This document shows, in pieces, positions 35,202 through 46,864 of a stretch of 64,000 nt of DNA. The notes below the pieces were generated by a model. It did not search any database, had not been told where the DNA came from, and was given only the letters and a program-made list of their open reading frames with translations. Both the position numbers and the translations under genes were made by a program. The stretch spans positions 1-64,000 of the forward strand of contig JAAMPI010000094.1 in assembly GCA_013054445.1 (NCBI GenBank). Reading direction: 5' to 3'. Positions within the stretch are counted from its first letter, which is position 1; every line of letters starts with the position of its first letter. The stretch is from Cudoniella acicularis (lineage: Eukaryota > Ascomycota > Leotiomycetes > Helotiales > Helotiaceae).

Positions 35202-38200
35202 TCATAAACCTCGTAACAACTCTTCCACGGTAATCGGTTTTTTGACAGCATTCGAGAACCCTTCGTGGAAACTAACCCAAACCTTATTATCGTCCTTGCT
35301 CGCCTTTCCATTCTTCTTTTCCAAATTGGCGTTGCCATCTATCTCTTGCAAAGGCATGGCATCTTCCTTTACGAGTCGCCCGAAGAAATCCTTCTTCGGT
35401 CCCAGGACCCGCTCTTGTGCTTGATGTCCTTTGTTTTCCTTGCTCTTCGAAAATGAGAAGTCGGTATCATCCTCCAGATTACCAGCCCTGTATCGAGCTT
35501 GACGAGCCGCGTTCTCTCGGACAATAATGTTCTTCTGGTATTCCTGGTCGAGTACTTGTCGTACTGCAAAACGGACAGGAGCTGGTGCTGAACTAGCCAC
35601 GGGTGCCGTTTCAAAAGAAACCAACATATCCAAAGGTCTGACAAGGTTAGTCATGCCTTGAACACACAAGAGAAGATGGACTTACGGCTCCATTCGATAT
35701 ACCCACCGAGTAGCTCTGCTTCCAAAATCTCCATCTAATTTGCCGCACTCAAAAATGACACCAACAGCACCCATGACATCCACTGCTCTTTTGACCATGG
35801 CCTTCTCACTCTCCTTTCTCACACTTGCAATTCCTCTCTGATCACCACTTCCACCCACGATGATTGGCTTGACTTCTGGCGTTAGCATCCTGGTCAGGTA
35901 CGGCAGAAGGTCAACCGCAATATCTTCGGGGCTTCTGAAGCTTCTAAGGAGAGTAGGGTTGAGGCTAGCCTGTAGAGCAATAATCGTTGCACGATTCGAC
36001 TTTTCTGCTTCATGGGCTTCATAATCTGCCCGAGGCCCGGAAAATGGAAGGGGGTCTTCTTCTTCTTCCTCTCCCCACTTTTTGTTGTCCTTCGTGGCTC
36101 CGAAGTGATGACGTGCTGGTGAGGAAAAAAGCTGATGACATGCCAAAACTGGTTGACTGAGATAAGGTGCTAATTCGAAATCTTGATTTGAGAATACCCG
36201 CGAGGAGCATGTATCGTGGAAATGCAGCCATTCGTATGCCGAGTTGGGCTTCGATAATAAAGAGTCGTCATTGAAAGGTTGACTTGGGTATTGTGACCAA
36301 ATTTCAGTAACAATTCGATCAATATCACCGCTTGTATCGACCATTTCTCTCAATCTATCCATCCCAGCTCTTTTTGCCAGCTCCGCAACTCCGAGTTGTG
36401 TTTTGGGCAGTTCATCAGAAAGATCAGGAGCTGGATTGAAGTGGGTGGTTTTGGGAAATCCAGCGCCTTCCAGAAACACTCTGTTGACAAGATCTTTGGT
36501 CCCACCTCTTCCAAGTCCCCGAGCCCCTCCTCCACCATGCGACAAGTTACCGGCCATGTTTTGGTCTACCCACTGTCTGGTCAATCGTGCCTTGCCATCT
36601 TTGGTTGAAGCTTTCAGTTTTCCAGCAGCCCATTCTCCAACAACCATAATTCCTCTAAGATCGCCTTCTCCAGGGGTCTCTCTTCCTTTCTTGGATTCTG
36701 CTGCACTAACTCCCCATGTTGCTTCGCACAACCGACGAACAGCATCATTATCACAGGAAACACCTTCCTTCTCGAACACCTGTTTCATACGGGCAATTAC
36801 TGCATCTAATGGGGGCTTCCCAACATGTATTATTTCAGCCAAATTCGAGTGCCGCAAAGGCCTGAGTGAGGGATGGTAGACATCGTTGCAAATAAGTATC
36901 AAGGGTCGCATCAATCTGAAATCATCCCCCTTCTTCTTTTTCTTGATGAAGCCTGGATTTGCTCCAACCATTGATGAGTTCTTCTGATCGAGTTGAATCA
37001 AGTCAATAAGTGCCTTGACAAATCCTCCTTCACCAGATCCGCCAGATCCACCCACTACGCCATCAACTTCATCCACTACAACACACAATGGATGTGCCGT
37101 CTTTTGGACCTGCCCCGATTTTGTTGTAACTGTTGAGCCAGTCTTGACACTTTCGGTTCCTACACTGGTTCTGATTCGCCCTTTCACAACATCTCTGCTT
37201 CTTTCGTCGCTGGCATTGATCTCCATGATTTCATATCCAGCTTGTCTTGCACAAACATGTGCAAGTGTGGTCTTCCCAAGACCTGGTGGACCAGTTAAGA
37301 GTAGTATTTTTCGATGAGTCTTTTCTTCCTCTGCTTCTGCTCCGGGGCGTTTCGAAATTGGTGCTGGCTTGGGCTTTCCTGACTTTGGGAAAACGATAGG
37401 ATCCCAGGCTTTTAACCATCTCAAAACTTGTCGATGTGTACGATCGTCTCCGACAAGTTCCATAAAATGCCGTGCTCGATATTTTTCTGTCCACATCAAG
37501 GTCCGACGAGGTTTCAATTTCGCAGCTGATTGCTCGACTGAAGGTAAAGGTTCCTCTGGCCTAGGGACCTTTCTTGACTTGTCTTTCGCTACCTCCTTAG
37601 ATGCCTCCTCGACAAGATTTTGAATATCAATTCCATAATAACTCCTTTTTGCTCGCCCCGCTTTTGTTGTCGATCTTGCAGCGACTAATTTCTCGAATGA
37701 TATGGGCGCTGTTTTCCGTCGATGTTGCACCGAAATTTCCTTGCCAGAACAGGTCACAATACCAGCAGTTTTCAATATCCTGCTGCTGAGGAAGGAGGGC
37801 AAAGACGGCACATCCATTACATCGAAGGTTTGGATATCTAGGTTCGGTAGAGACGGCTGGTCATCTGGATCTATATCTGGAAACTCATCGTCTTGTGCGA
37901 TCAATCCTGCGGCTTTTGGCCTCGTGGTGTCCAATTCGATTTCGACTTCCTTCACCGCATTCTTTTCGGTAACAACTTGTTGTATTTTGGGGCTTTGTGA
38001 CCTCAAGTTCTCTAGCATCCTCCGCTTTGGCGCAGGTTCGACCTCTGCGAAATCACCGTCTCCGTCCGAGTCCTCGTCAATCAGAAAACCGCCAATAGTT
38101 TTAGTTTTGCCAAAAGCCTTCGGCTGGGGACGAGAACGCTTTGGAGCAGGCGGCGACGAGCTCTGTGGATATGCGACAGGGGAGGAAGCAGAAGGCATCT

Positions 38201-38556
38201 TGAGGGTTGGTGGGGAGGAAGATGGAGGGAAGAGGCTTTGGGTCGTGCTGGTTCGCGAAGGTGTCTCTGCGCGATAATTAGTCTTGCTCTGGATTGAATA
38301 TCCATTTTAACAATGTACCGTAGCAGTAATCAGCGTCACTTCGAAACGCTTCACCTAATTGCCACGCTCGATGTTGAATTACCACGCCAGCTTTGTTCTT
38401 CCGCTGGATGTTTTCTTCCTGGATCAGATGCAATGCTTCTATTTCGTCCGAATTGGTGCTTGAAGGAAGAATTGAAGGGTCAAAATCCTCTTCCCAATCG
38501 TCGTGAAGAGCGGGATCTGAGGTGAAGGGGAGGCAGGGTGACGAGGCTGAATCCAT
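35202..38556 (-). CDS. ctf18: CTF18, RFC-like clamp-loader subunit
   Basis: Three exons: 38556-38319, 38266-35686 and 35637-35202. The phases agree, giving about 1084 residues. The first exon (MDSASSPCLPFTSDPALHDD, EEIQ-type helix) joins through a 52-base GTACAT...GCAG intron to ETPSRTSTTQ. An upstream in-frame Met at 38616 is the alternative start. The AAA+ core has LMWTEKYRARHFMELVGDD, Walker A GPPGLGKTTLAH, Walker B VVDEVDG, and INASDERS (RFC box). The C-terminus after the second intron contains AVRQVLDQEYQKNIIVREN and ends in SNAVKKPITVEELLRGL, typical of Ctf18. Ctf18-RFC loads PCNA and supports sister-chromatid cohesion and replication checkpoint signalling. Intact. Confidence 0.92.
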
Positions 38557-38616
38557 TGATCTGATGTGTATCCGCCTGTTGCTAAAAGTTGACGCGTTCG
38601 CGACGCGCCGAACCAC

Positions 38617-39193
38617 TCAAAACCAAAGACCCATATTTACACGTGATGAACACAATTTCTTTCAAAGTTATTTTTTTGGTGGTGAAATATATGTGATTTT
38701 GTTAGATGAGTAATGAGTAGTCTAGTATCTGACCATTCAGGTCTTTGAGCTCTGGTGCAGTTCTCCAGATAAGAAAGGAAATGGGGTTTGTCTATTGTTC
38801 TTGCCTCGAGGTCGGCATATCAAGGTCACGTGTGCATTCGACCCTTGGCGATTTTCAAAGTTGGGGGCGGAAACTCATCGGAATCTGGAATCCTCGCATC
38901 TGGGCTCAATTATGAAGACACGTCGTTGTGCGAGTATTCTGGTAAAAAAGAGAAGTCTAATTGTCTGTCTAAGAAAGCGAGAAGTGCTCGAAGGAGCGAG
39001 GATTTAAGTACAAAAGCAAAGAAGCTAAGCTTGAAATAGAAGTCAGGTGACTATGACATATGAGCCTTGACATCAATCGACAGCCTTCAAATCGCAATAT
39101 TCCCGCAGTCGAGAAGGTTATTTCCATCAACCACGACGACCCGATTCATCTGCAAATTCAACACTTGCAAGCCCGCCATCCCAGTCCTGCAAC
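38617..39193. other. Divergent promoter region of ctf18 and the Zn2Cys6 gene, with a dispersed repeat
   Basis: Contains the dispersed-repeat copy at 38911-39072, which ends about 120 bases upstream of the Zn2Cys6 start codon. No gene is supported. Confidence 0.5.
38911..39072 (+). repeat. Dispersed 162-base repeat, copy A
   Basis: It matches the reverse complement of 51998-52158 over its full length. By eye there are 8 substitutions (7 of them transitions) and one missing A, about 95% identity. It begins TATGAAGACACGTCGTTG and ends GACATATGAGCCTTGACA; similarity stops abruptly on both sides. No terminal inverted repeats, no target-site duplication I can define, and no coding frame shared by both copies. 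Confidence 0.9.
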
Positions 39194-41613
39194 ATGAATC
39201 CATACACGCCGGCATCCCCCGTCTGTACTGCTATATCGCCTACCGCCACCGAAAGCACTTTTGCGGGCTCACCTACCAATGTCAAAGCCGAAGATGGATC
39301 ATCCGAGCCACCAAAGAAGAAGCAGAAACGCAATAAACCCACGTTATCTTGCGAAGAATGTGTTGAGAGAAAAACCAAGGTCCGGATTCCTATCCACTCC
39401 TACGAGCAGTCTTTGAGTTACACCATTCGGATTTTAATACCGTACTGACTCAAGGAGTCTCAAATTACTCAATTTTATACCTAATTTGTCCTATCTACAT
39501 CTTCCTTTCGAGTTACCGTTGTAGATGTATTTGTAGTTTCTTTTGCTGATTTATCGAAAATATGACGATGTCACGCAGAAACGTTATGCAAGAAGAAATT
39601 AGGTTTCTTCCCGTCATCTCTCCTAAGTTCATTAAATTTTCTGCCCAGTGATCCCAGCTCGGTAAACATATCTGAGAGGTGTCTTAATTCTCGTCTTTGC
39701 GACTTATCTGTCGCAGATTCCAAATTCGCGCGTGAAAAAAATTCTTAGCAGTTTTTGAAGCCTTTAAGACTCTCACTAACCAGATCATCGCAACTACAGT
39801 GCGATAGAGGTCGGCCGCACTGCCTTGCCTGTAAGACTTCTTCTCCATGATTTCTAAATCGTCACTTACCAGTATGCAGGCATAAAGCGACAAACTGAGT
39901 GCAAATATGACCATGTTGCAAATATCTTGGAGTATCAATCAACTTCTTCATTTTTATGTATTAGTCTAATCGATTATCAGGGAGACGAATCGGTCTGTCA
40001 ATAATACCAGACGGATGACAAAACCGCCCAAAAAGAAGCCATCGTTGCCGAATGGCTTTGAAGGACCAAGACAAGCTCTCAATCCGCACGAGCGAAGCGC
40101 TTCAAGGGGCTCAACCTCATCATCTACGGGACTCCTCTCCAATGTTCCCTATTCTCACCCAAGCGCGTCCAATGTCTTCGGCATTGGCTCTGAGCACCCT
40201 TTTGCAAACTATTGGACCTGTCAAGGAGGCCTTCCAGAAACGATATCCGTCCTCCCTGACAAGCTTCAAGCCGACATTCTCCTCGAACGATATTTTGAAT
40301 GTGTCGACCCCGTTTATCCCATGATCCACCGGCAAACCTTCTATGCCGACTACGAACACTTCTGGAGTCTTTCTCAAGAGGAGAAGCATCGTTCAGATGG
40401 TGCTCTTGTTGCATTAACCTTCAGCATGCTCGCCATGGGCACACAATTCGTCACCACGACCTCACCCAAAGAGCGCCAACAAACAGCTGAATTCTACGTA
40501 TCCGCCGCACATCAATCCCTCCGCATGTCCTCCTACCTCAACAAAGCCTCCATCCGCTCTATCCAAGCCATGGTACTAGTAACCTACTTCCTCATCAACG
40601 ACAACCATGCATCGGACGGCTGGGCCTTCGCCGGAATCCTCATCCGCCAAGCCTACGCCATGGGCCTCCACCGCGACCCCAACATCGTCGTCCCCAACGC
40701 CAGCATCTTCGACAAGCAAGTCCGACGCAAACTTTGGCAAGCCGTCCTGCTCCAAGATACCTTCCTCACAGTCCTACTCTCCCTTCCCCCAAGCGCAACC
40801 CACACCGACGTAAGCGTCACCGATCTCATCGATGGCAGCAGCAGCATCGCACACAGCAACCCCACAGACACCGCCTACATCCGCGGCTGCTGGACCCTCG
40901 CAAATCTCGTGCAAGAAACTATCTGCTCCCCTCGCTCCCTCGACCTCCCCATCTCCTCCACCCCCCGCCAAAAAGCAAAACTCCTCGCCGATTTCCGCGC
41001 CGTGTATCGCTCGTTTCCAGATGTCTTCCGCTCCTGGGATGCCACTTCCCTCTCCCAGCTCGCGGAAACAAACAAGCGTATCGTGAGGCAAACACTGTTT
41101 CTCACCAGTAACTATTTCCATAACGTAATGCTGCTGCATAGTAGTGCGAGTCCCGAGGTGCCAGTTAACGTAAGGGGAGCTCTAGAAGCGGCACACGACG
41201 CTATCAATGCTTTCTTCCTCCTCTATCGGCTCTTTGTAGAGCGAGGCAAAGGTATGGTGGGTTTTTAATCACAGGGCTTTCCTGGAAGCCCTTTGCATCG
41301 GAGGCATTCTGAGAGATCAAACAAAGATTGAGAGTGAAGAAGCAGGTGATGTAAAAGTCGAGGGAACTGCGGGTGATACTGAAGATAAAGCTGGCGTGGT
41401 CACTGGAAGCTTGCTTGAAAGAGACCCGTTATTTATTAGAGCAAGAGCTGATGTTGGTTCGTCTCACTCTCTACACCCCTTTCTAGTCTTCGAACTAACG
41501 GGAAATCTTCACAAACAGAAAAGATGATAGAAATCATGCAAAGAATGAGTGAGGGAGAGCATGGCTCCGCGGTGGCATTAACACGCGTCTCTGTATTAAG
41601 TACCTACTTGTAG
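39194..41613 (+). CDS. Zn2Cys6 transcription factor, frameshifted near the C-terminus
   Basis: Exons 39194-39379, 39800-39830, 39880-39931 and 39981 onward assemble a complete Zn2Cys6 cluster: CEECVERKTK | CDRGRPHCLA | CIKRQTEC. All six Cys are present only when these junctions are used. The first intron is long (420 bases, GTCCGG donor). A basic NLS (PPKKKQKRNK) precedes the cluster. The middle matches the fungal-specific TF domain: ILLERYFECVDPVYPMIHRQ, GWAFAGILIRQAYAMGLHRD. The frame of exon 4 stops at 41268 after FVERGKGMVGF, while the adjacent frame continues as VWWVFNHRAFLEALCIGGIL. It then splices near 41460/41520 to EKMIEIMQRMSEGEHG and ends at 41613. One or four extra bases near 41250 explain this, so the gene is probably inactive or truncated. 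Confidence 0.75.
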
Positions 41614-41946
41614 AGAAGTGATCCATCAACCTCCACGGTGTATCCTAACCTCAGTACACGCATACACACGCAAAACTCCAGACATAAAGTAGCCAGCCAA
41701 CGCAATACGTGTGTATGCTAGCAAGTAATCGTCGATAATGAACCATGATGAGTATTTTTTAGGCGGCTCATCTCAGCCGCCTCCGAATGACACACATTAG
41801 CTCTCTAAGAAATCCACCCACTGTGATTCATCTGTCCTTTGCCGGCTTCATATCTCATTCCAGGTGCTCACAAACGCCACTCATGCTAAACGCGATTCAT
41901 CAGGTAAAGAACAAGAAATAGAAGGCGCTTGCAAAAGAAAAGGCAT
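41614..41946. other. Convergent intergenic region
   Basis: Between the 3' ends of the Zn2Cys6 gene and the RING-H2 gene. Nothing is recognised. Confidence 0.5.
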
Positions 41947-43668
41947 CTAATCACTTCGGCGACTTGATCCCAATCGGTCTCTCAACCATTGCATCGGTCC
42001 ACCACCGCCTTCAGCCCGGCTCGATGATGATTGTTGTGAACTCCGCCTAGATAATCTTGAATGATCGCTGCCGCTCGTGTTGGTTCGTCTGCTCGCCCTT
42101 TGAGGCTCCCGATCTTCGTCCCTCAATCGCCGCGGATAACTTCCCGGAATCGAACGCGTGGGGTCGTCATCGCCTCGTGAGGCATTGGGGATGCTTCTGA
42201 ACGGACGCCGCCTAGGGGCTTCGAACTCTTCAGTAGGTGTTAGTCTTCCAGTGTTGCGGATAGCGTCTAACCTGGCTTCATTTCTGCCGTTTGTATTAGA
42301 ACGGCTCAACCGCGAGGGCCGTACAGCACTCAATCGTCGGACTCTGGGCTCAGATGCTGCGTTACTCTGACTCTCTCTTCGGCCACTTGTTGGCGTTGCC
42401 TCATTTTCGGCTCCAATTCCCTTCCTGCATATCGGGCAGGTATTGTGCTCACTCAACCAGGCGCTGGCACAAGCTTCGTGAAACCAGTGACTACATGGTA
42501 AGAGTACAACCTCAGTTCCAATATACACATCGTCCATGCAGACACTGCATTCACCTTTACCTTCCGGTCCTAGCAATTTCTCATCCAATTTTGTTTTAGG
42601 CAGTGATGCAATTGCGTCAGGGGGTGCCGGTCCAGGAGCGTTTGAAGTAGGGTGCTGCTCCATCAAAGTCGAGATGATTTGATCTAATGCTTCTTGAGAA
42701 TAGACAGCATCTCCTGAACGGGCGTTGGCTGGGTTGAGCATCGCTGCAAAAAGTGCTTGTAGACCAGGAGGAAGTCCGGCTGCAGGATGAGCTGGACCAG
42801 GGCGATCGTTATCAAGAGCTTCTCCCATAGGCCCAAAGAGATTTCCAATGATCCTGGGAAGTTCGTCAGGAGGTGCGCTGATATTAACGACTAACATGGA
42901 ACGGCCAGGGTGGGAGGGATAAGGGGTTTCATACGTAGCTATGTCATCAACAGGAGGACCTCCTGGTTGTGGCCCGTCTGCGTTTCTAGGTCGTAGTAAA
43001 GGTCCGGTAGTAAAGGTAAAGCGACCACCAACAACAGAAGGGCCACCATTTGTTGAGCCAAATGTTTGGAAATTGCGTCCAAACCCACGCTCGTTGAACA
43101 ACGTATCAGGACCTGATCTTCCAGCTTGACCAGGCCGAAAACCTGCGACCGACATCAGCGAACCCATACTATTATGGAAGTTTGCCATGACAGCGTCTGC
43201 ATCATGCCGGGGAACTCTCCTACGACTGCTGCTAAGGTCTGATGTACTACGAGGTCGAGACGTACGGATAGTCTGAGAAAAGAACATGGAGCCACCAGGA
43301 CCATGGGTAATATGTTCCTCTATATCTGCCTCCTCCGGATCCGAATCGTCATCCATTCCTCCAAATGGGTTATGGTGATGGAGATCGCGGAAGTTTCGAT
43401 TTGGAGGCGGGGGTTCATCAGCAATAGGTCGCGGGTCACTTTCTGGAGTAATCTGTATAGGTGTTAGCAGAATATTTGAAATAAGGCCGGATATTGTGCT
43501 TACTATTTCTGTAACTTCACTCTGGCACTCCGGGCAGACCAAGCCATTTTCATGTTCGTCCTTGAACCACTCATTCTCGCAGGCGTGGCAAAAAACCACC
43601 TCTCTAGATCCAAACGCATCCAAATGTCGACGCCGGCCTCCTCCGGATGGTGTGGGATTGTCTGCCAT
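41947..43668 (-). CDS. RING-H2 E3 ubiquitin ligase (RNF115/126-like)
   Basis: I start at MADNPTPSGGGRRRH (43668). An upstream Met at 43725 would add 19 residues, but that stretch holds a splice-like GTAAGT...GCAG and is probably leader. An N-terminal zinc finger has CHACENEW and CPECQSE. The C-terminal RING-H2 runs CSVCMDD, PCSHWFHEACASAWL, CPICRKG, with all eight ligands. The middle and tail are Arg/Ser/Pro-rich and disordered. A 51-base stretch starting GTAAGC and ending CTAACACCTATACAG near 43450-43500 keeps the frame and has no stop. It has donor, branch and acceptor signals and is almost certainly an intron, giving about 556 residues. The finger-plus-RING layout matches RNF115/126-type E3s in protein quality control. 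Confidence 0.88.
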   Translation of the reverse strand: MADNPTPSGGGRRRHLDAFGSREVVFCHACENEWFKDEHENGLVCPECQSEVTEIVSTISGLISNILLTPIQITPESDPRPIADEPPPPNRNFRDLHHHNPFGGMDDDSDPEEADIEEHITHGPGGSMFFSQTIRTSRPRSTSDLSSSRRRVPRHDADAVMANFHNSMGSLMSVAGFRPGQAGRSGPDTLFNERGFGRNFQTFGSTNGGPSVVGGRFTFTTGPLLRPRNADGPQPGGPPVDDIATYETPYPSHPGRSMLVVNISAPPDELPRIIGNLFGPMGEALDNDRPGPAHPAAGLPPGLQALFAAMLNPANARSGDAVYSQEALDQIISTLMEQHPTSNAPGPAPPDAIASLPKTKLDEKLLGPEGKGECSVCMDDVYIGTEVVLLPCSHWFHEACASAWLSEHNTCPICRKGIGAENEATPTSGRRESQSNAASEPRVRRLSAVRPSRLSRSNTNGRNEARLDAIRNTGRLTPTEEFEAPRRRPFRSIPNASRGDDDPTRSIPGSYPRRLRDEDREPQRASRRTNTSGSDHSRLSRRSSQQSSSSRAEGGGGPMQWLRDRLGSSRRSD

Positions 43669-45072
43669 GGCGTCTCGTATGCCCTGGTAAGCTGCGAGGG
43701 CAGTCAAGCCGAGACTTACTGCCACACCGGTATTTCGAAGAAATCGGAACGCCGTCTTGAAGGTGGACTTTTGAGAGGCACACTGTGCCGATCTGATTCT
43801 TTATTCAATAGTTTTGGTCAATTTGTTTACCCCGCGCGCAAAATACCCGATCGGATTGACAAAGCGCAATCAATGTAACGTACGGTTTCGAAAATCTGCC
43901 TTGTGTTGTAATTGCCTTTAAATAGGTAAGTCGTAGGATTGCAGTGTTTGATGAATGAAGTTGGTGGGGTGAAGGTGTCGTCGTGCATGGGCATAGGCGA
44001 TGTATCGAAAGTTGATATTAAATTTGATGTCTTAGAGGTGGCGAGAAAGGAACGTGAGCAAGAAGTGATGAACGTGAACCTGGAGGTCGGGATTATATCG
44101 ATGGAGCTGATATCTCGTGGTCGTTGACAAGCTTGGCTTCCCGTCCGAGGCTCTAGCACCTTAACTAAATCGAGCATTAGTTTGGCTAAAATTATCAACA
44201 CTAGCTTCAACGGGCAGTCATTCATACCTAACACGTGAGTGGGCAGGTGCCCAAAAGTACTCCCGAGTCCTCGGGAGTTCTAGCTGAGTCCGTTTTTAGT
44301 CGCGATATCCTGGCAACTAAAAGAACTTTACACCTCGGGGTCGTCCGCAACTGTTTCGTGGTGAAAGCCTCGTTTCTATGCTCCTTCGTTGATGTAAGAT
44401 TTATCCAAACTGGTGCCCGATTTAGAGAAGTAAGGGTGTGGTGACGCACTTGCTGATAGCTCGGGAATCCCTGCACCTCTAATCGATAACTACAAGCAGC
44501 ACCACAGCAAGCCTGTAAATGACAATGGTCAAAAGAGCAAATGCTTGGAACCTAAGTTATGTTTCCAAAGGGCCTAGGGTGGTTATCCAGTCATCCAGTG
44601 GTTGCGTGAATTGTGGCCGTTTCAAACACAGCTGACGTGGTCATTTTTAGAGAGGGTCTTCGATAAGCTTCTTTGAGCTTCTGTATAAGTGAGCCTATTT
44701 TTCACTTTTGTCGACTCACAGCCCTAACAAGAAAACAACTCGCAAACCGCATAATTTTCAGGATAGACACTGTTCACCAATAACTTTGGTATTAGGTAGT
44801 CTTTTGACGTTCACTATATTGTTATTACTATTTGAGTATAACTCACCACAAATTAAAATCGAAGTACTGGTAAGGGCTTGACAATCAAGACACTTTTCAG
44901 AGGATCAATTTCTAAATGAAGTGTTGCAAAGACTTGGACTTGAAAATAGTAGAGAATTACACACTTATTGGTACAATATTATTGTTCGTCGCTATTGGTA
45001 TATCAGAAAAGTCCGCCAACCGTTCACTCATAGCCCATGGTCATTCCTGTCTCTCCCATGCTGTACCCCGCA
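43669..45072. other. Intergenic, with a 20-base palindrome
   Basis: Upstream of the RING-H2 gene and downstream of fis1. It has a perfect inverted repeat at 44259-44278 (ACTCCCGAG-TC-CTCGGGAGT) containing CCG-N6-CGG. The 135-codon minus frame at 43827-44234 has no recognisable features. Confidence 0.5.
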
Positions 45073-45802
45073 CTATCTCTTCCTATTCCCAATGCCCCGA
45101 AAGATCATACCTCCTACAACACCAGCCGCAATAGCCACTCCACTCAATATAGCAACACCCATCAAGCCCTCCTTAGCAACCTTGTCATCGATCAGACCCC
45201 TCAAACTACTCGCTTGCATATTTGCAGGTTCCTTCTCTAACAGTAAATCATTGTATCTTCGTGCCTCAGCGTAGTTTCCCAGCTTGTAGTTGCCGAGGGC
45301 GAGATAGTAGAGGCATTCTCTTCGACGTTCGGGGGAGGTACGGAAGATATCTGAGAGAAGGCGGACGCCTTCTTGTTGGTCTTGGCGAGTGTTGGATTTG
45401 ATTAGGCCCTGAAATATTATTAGCATTTGTGCCAGACTACATAAATCCCTGAGGGCGTGGCAGATGGCAGGCAGAACATACCCACGCAAAGTTAAACTTT
45501 GTCTGTACACCAACATGCTCTCCTTCTTTCTCGAATTGTGCTCGTAAAACTTGTAATTCAGCTGGCTTCAGTGGACTGATAGAGTATTAGCCCAAATCCT
45601 CCATGTTTTCGAGCCCTCGGCAGGAAGCAGATCCTCGAAGGAAATAACTGACCTTTCGGCATCAGCGGCATCTATTAACACCCATCTTGTCAGCAAAGCT
45701 CGTTCAAGTCTCAAGGCCCAAATAAATATCGCAAAACGAGTGTGGAGCCTGGTATCCAAAACATTGCTGCTGCCCATACTCACATGGTAAAGTAGAACCC
45801 AT
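45073..45802 (-). CDS. fis1: FIS1 mitochondrial fission protein
   Basis: Four exons: 45802-45784 (19 bases), 45671-45653 (19 bases), 45575-45482 and 45408-45073. Together they make 155 residues, the usual fungal Fis1 length. The two tiny exons splice to [20 protein letters not shown]; without them no start is available. The TPR-like core has [20 protein letters not shown], and [20 protein letters not shown]. The C-terminal anchor is [20 protein letters not shown] followed by the basic tail RGIGNRKR, as expected for an outer mitochondrial membrane tail anchor. Fis1 recruits the dynamin machinery for mitochondrial and peroxisomal division. It is divergent from spc24, with 326 bases between the start codons. 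Intact. Confidence 0.93.
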
Positions 45803-46128
45803 CTTGTCGAATGTGTATCTAGATAATCGAAAAATAAATTTACGTCCAAGTATCTTTTTTTCGGTAGGAGGAAGTTGCGATGTTGATCTTTTAAAGAGCA
45901 GCAGCAGGTTCATGGTCGAGCTCATGTGGCGTTGTATTGTGGCTTGTGATGCGGGTACGTCACTGTTGCCCCGTCAACAACCGGACACCAGACATTTCGA
46001 AGCCAAGATGCAAGACAGCCCGTTCGATCGCACGAAGTATCATTAACACACATTCAAAATCACATTGCTCCAGTGGACTCACAGCCTCTACCAAAAATAA
46101 AATAAAAAGCGTTGCGCAATCATCCAAA
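45803..46128. promoter_or_regulatory. Shared divergent promoter of fis1 and spc24
   Basis: 326 bases separate the two start codons, so both promoters must lie here. No specific binding motif can be assigned by eye. Confidence 0.55.
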
Positions 46129-46864
46129 ATGCTTCTCGACGAAGACCCCGCAACCGTAAGTCCCCGAGCCGTCCCCGCGCAAGTCAAAATGTTTCTCTCT
46201 AACAACAACCACAGCTCATCCAACACACAATTGGAAACTTCAACATAACACCCGATAAACTCGCCGTCGGACGCATCAATGAATCCCTCTCCGCTCTCCA
46301 ACAAGCGCGCGACCTCCAAATCCGAGAAACAGAAAGTGCATTAAAAAGTACGACAATCCCGCCCACTACCAAATCTTTTGATCTAGAGTAGGAGTTGGAG
46401 GACTAACAAAAACACAAACAGAACTCGCACGCACACACACGACCCTCACAAACCACCACCAAGAAACAATCTCCTCGCATTCCGCCACCACTCACGCCAG
46501 CGAAATCGCCACACTCGACACGCAGAAATTCCGCATCGCAAAAACAGCTTCTGATTTCGAAATCGAATCCGAGCGTCTCGCCTCGCACCTCGCAGACTTG
46601 CAATCCCGTTTGCAGGAATTAGAATTGCAAGGCAATGAAGGGGGCGATTTCAATAAGAGTGCAGGAAGTGCGGTGAATGATGAGATGGCGTTGCGGTTGA
46701 AGATTTATAGGGGGTTGGGCTTGGAGGCGGAGAAAGAGGGGGGCTCGGCCGAGTATAATAAGGTTATTGTGAGAAATGGGAAAATGGGGGAGGTGCATAT
46801 TGTTCATTTGGAGAATAATTTCTCCAAGTTCTTTTATGCAAATTATTTCTGGAATATTGTGTAA
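46129..46864 (+). CDS. spc24: Kinetochore protein SPC24
   Basis: Exons 46129-46155, 46215-46347 and 46422-46864 give 200 residues with consistent phases. It starts [21 protein letters not shown] coiled-coil middle follows ([20 protein letters not shown], then an A/T/H-rich heptad region). The C-terminal globular domain ends [20 protein letters not shown] and [14 protein letters not shown], the signature end of Spc24. With Spc25 it forms the centromere-facing head of the NDC80 complex and binds the Mis12 complex or CENP-T. An intergenic-looking frame at 45937 overlaps but is not coding. Intact. Confidence 0.92.

Noticed and set aside
38278..38616. A separate 112-residue gene upstream of ctf18
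   Set aside because: Its 3' part is intronic. A phase-1 GTACAT...GCAG intron joins it in frame to the ctf18 second exon.
43827..44234. 135-codon minus frame upstream of the RING-H2 gene
   Set aside because: No motif or homology pattern; it lies in promoter-like spacer.
44916..45274. Plus-strand frames opposite fis1
   Set aside because: They are antisense shadows of the fis1 last exon.
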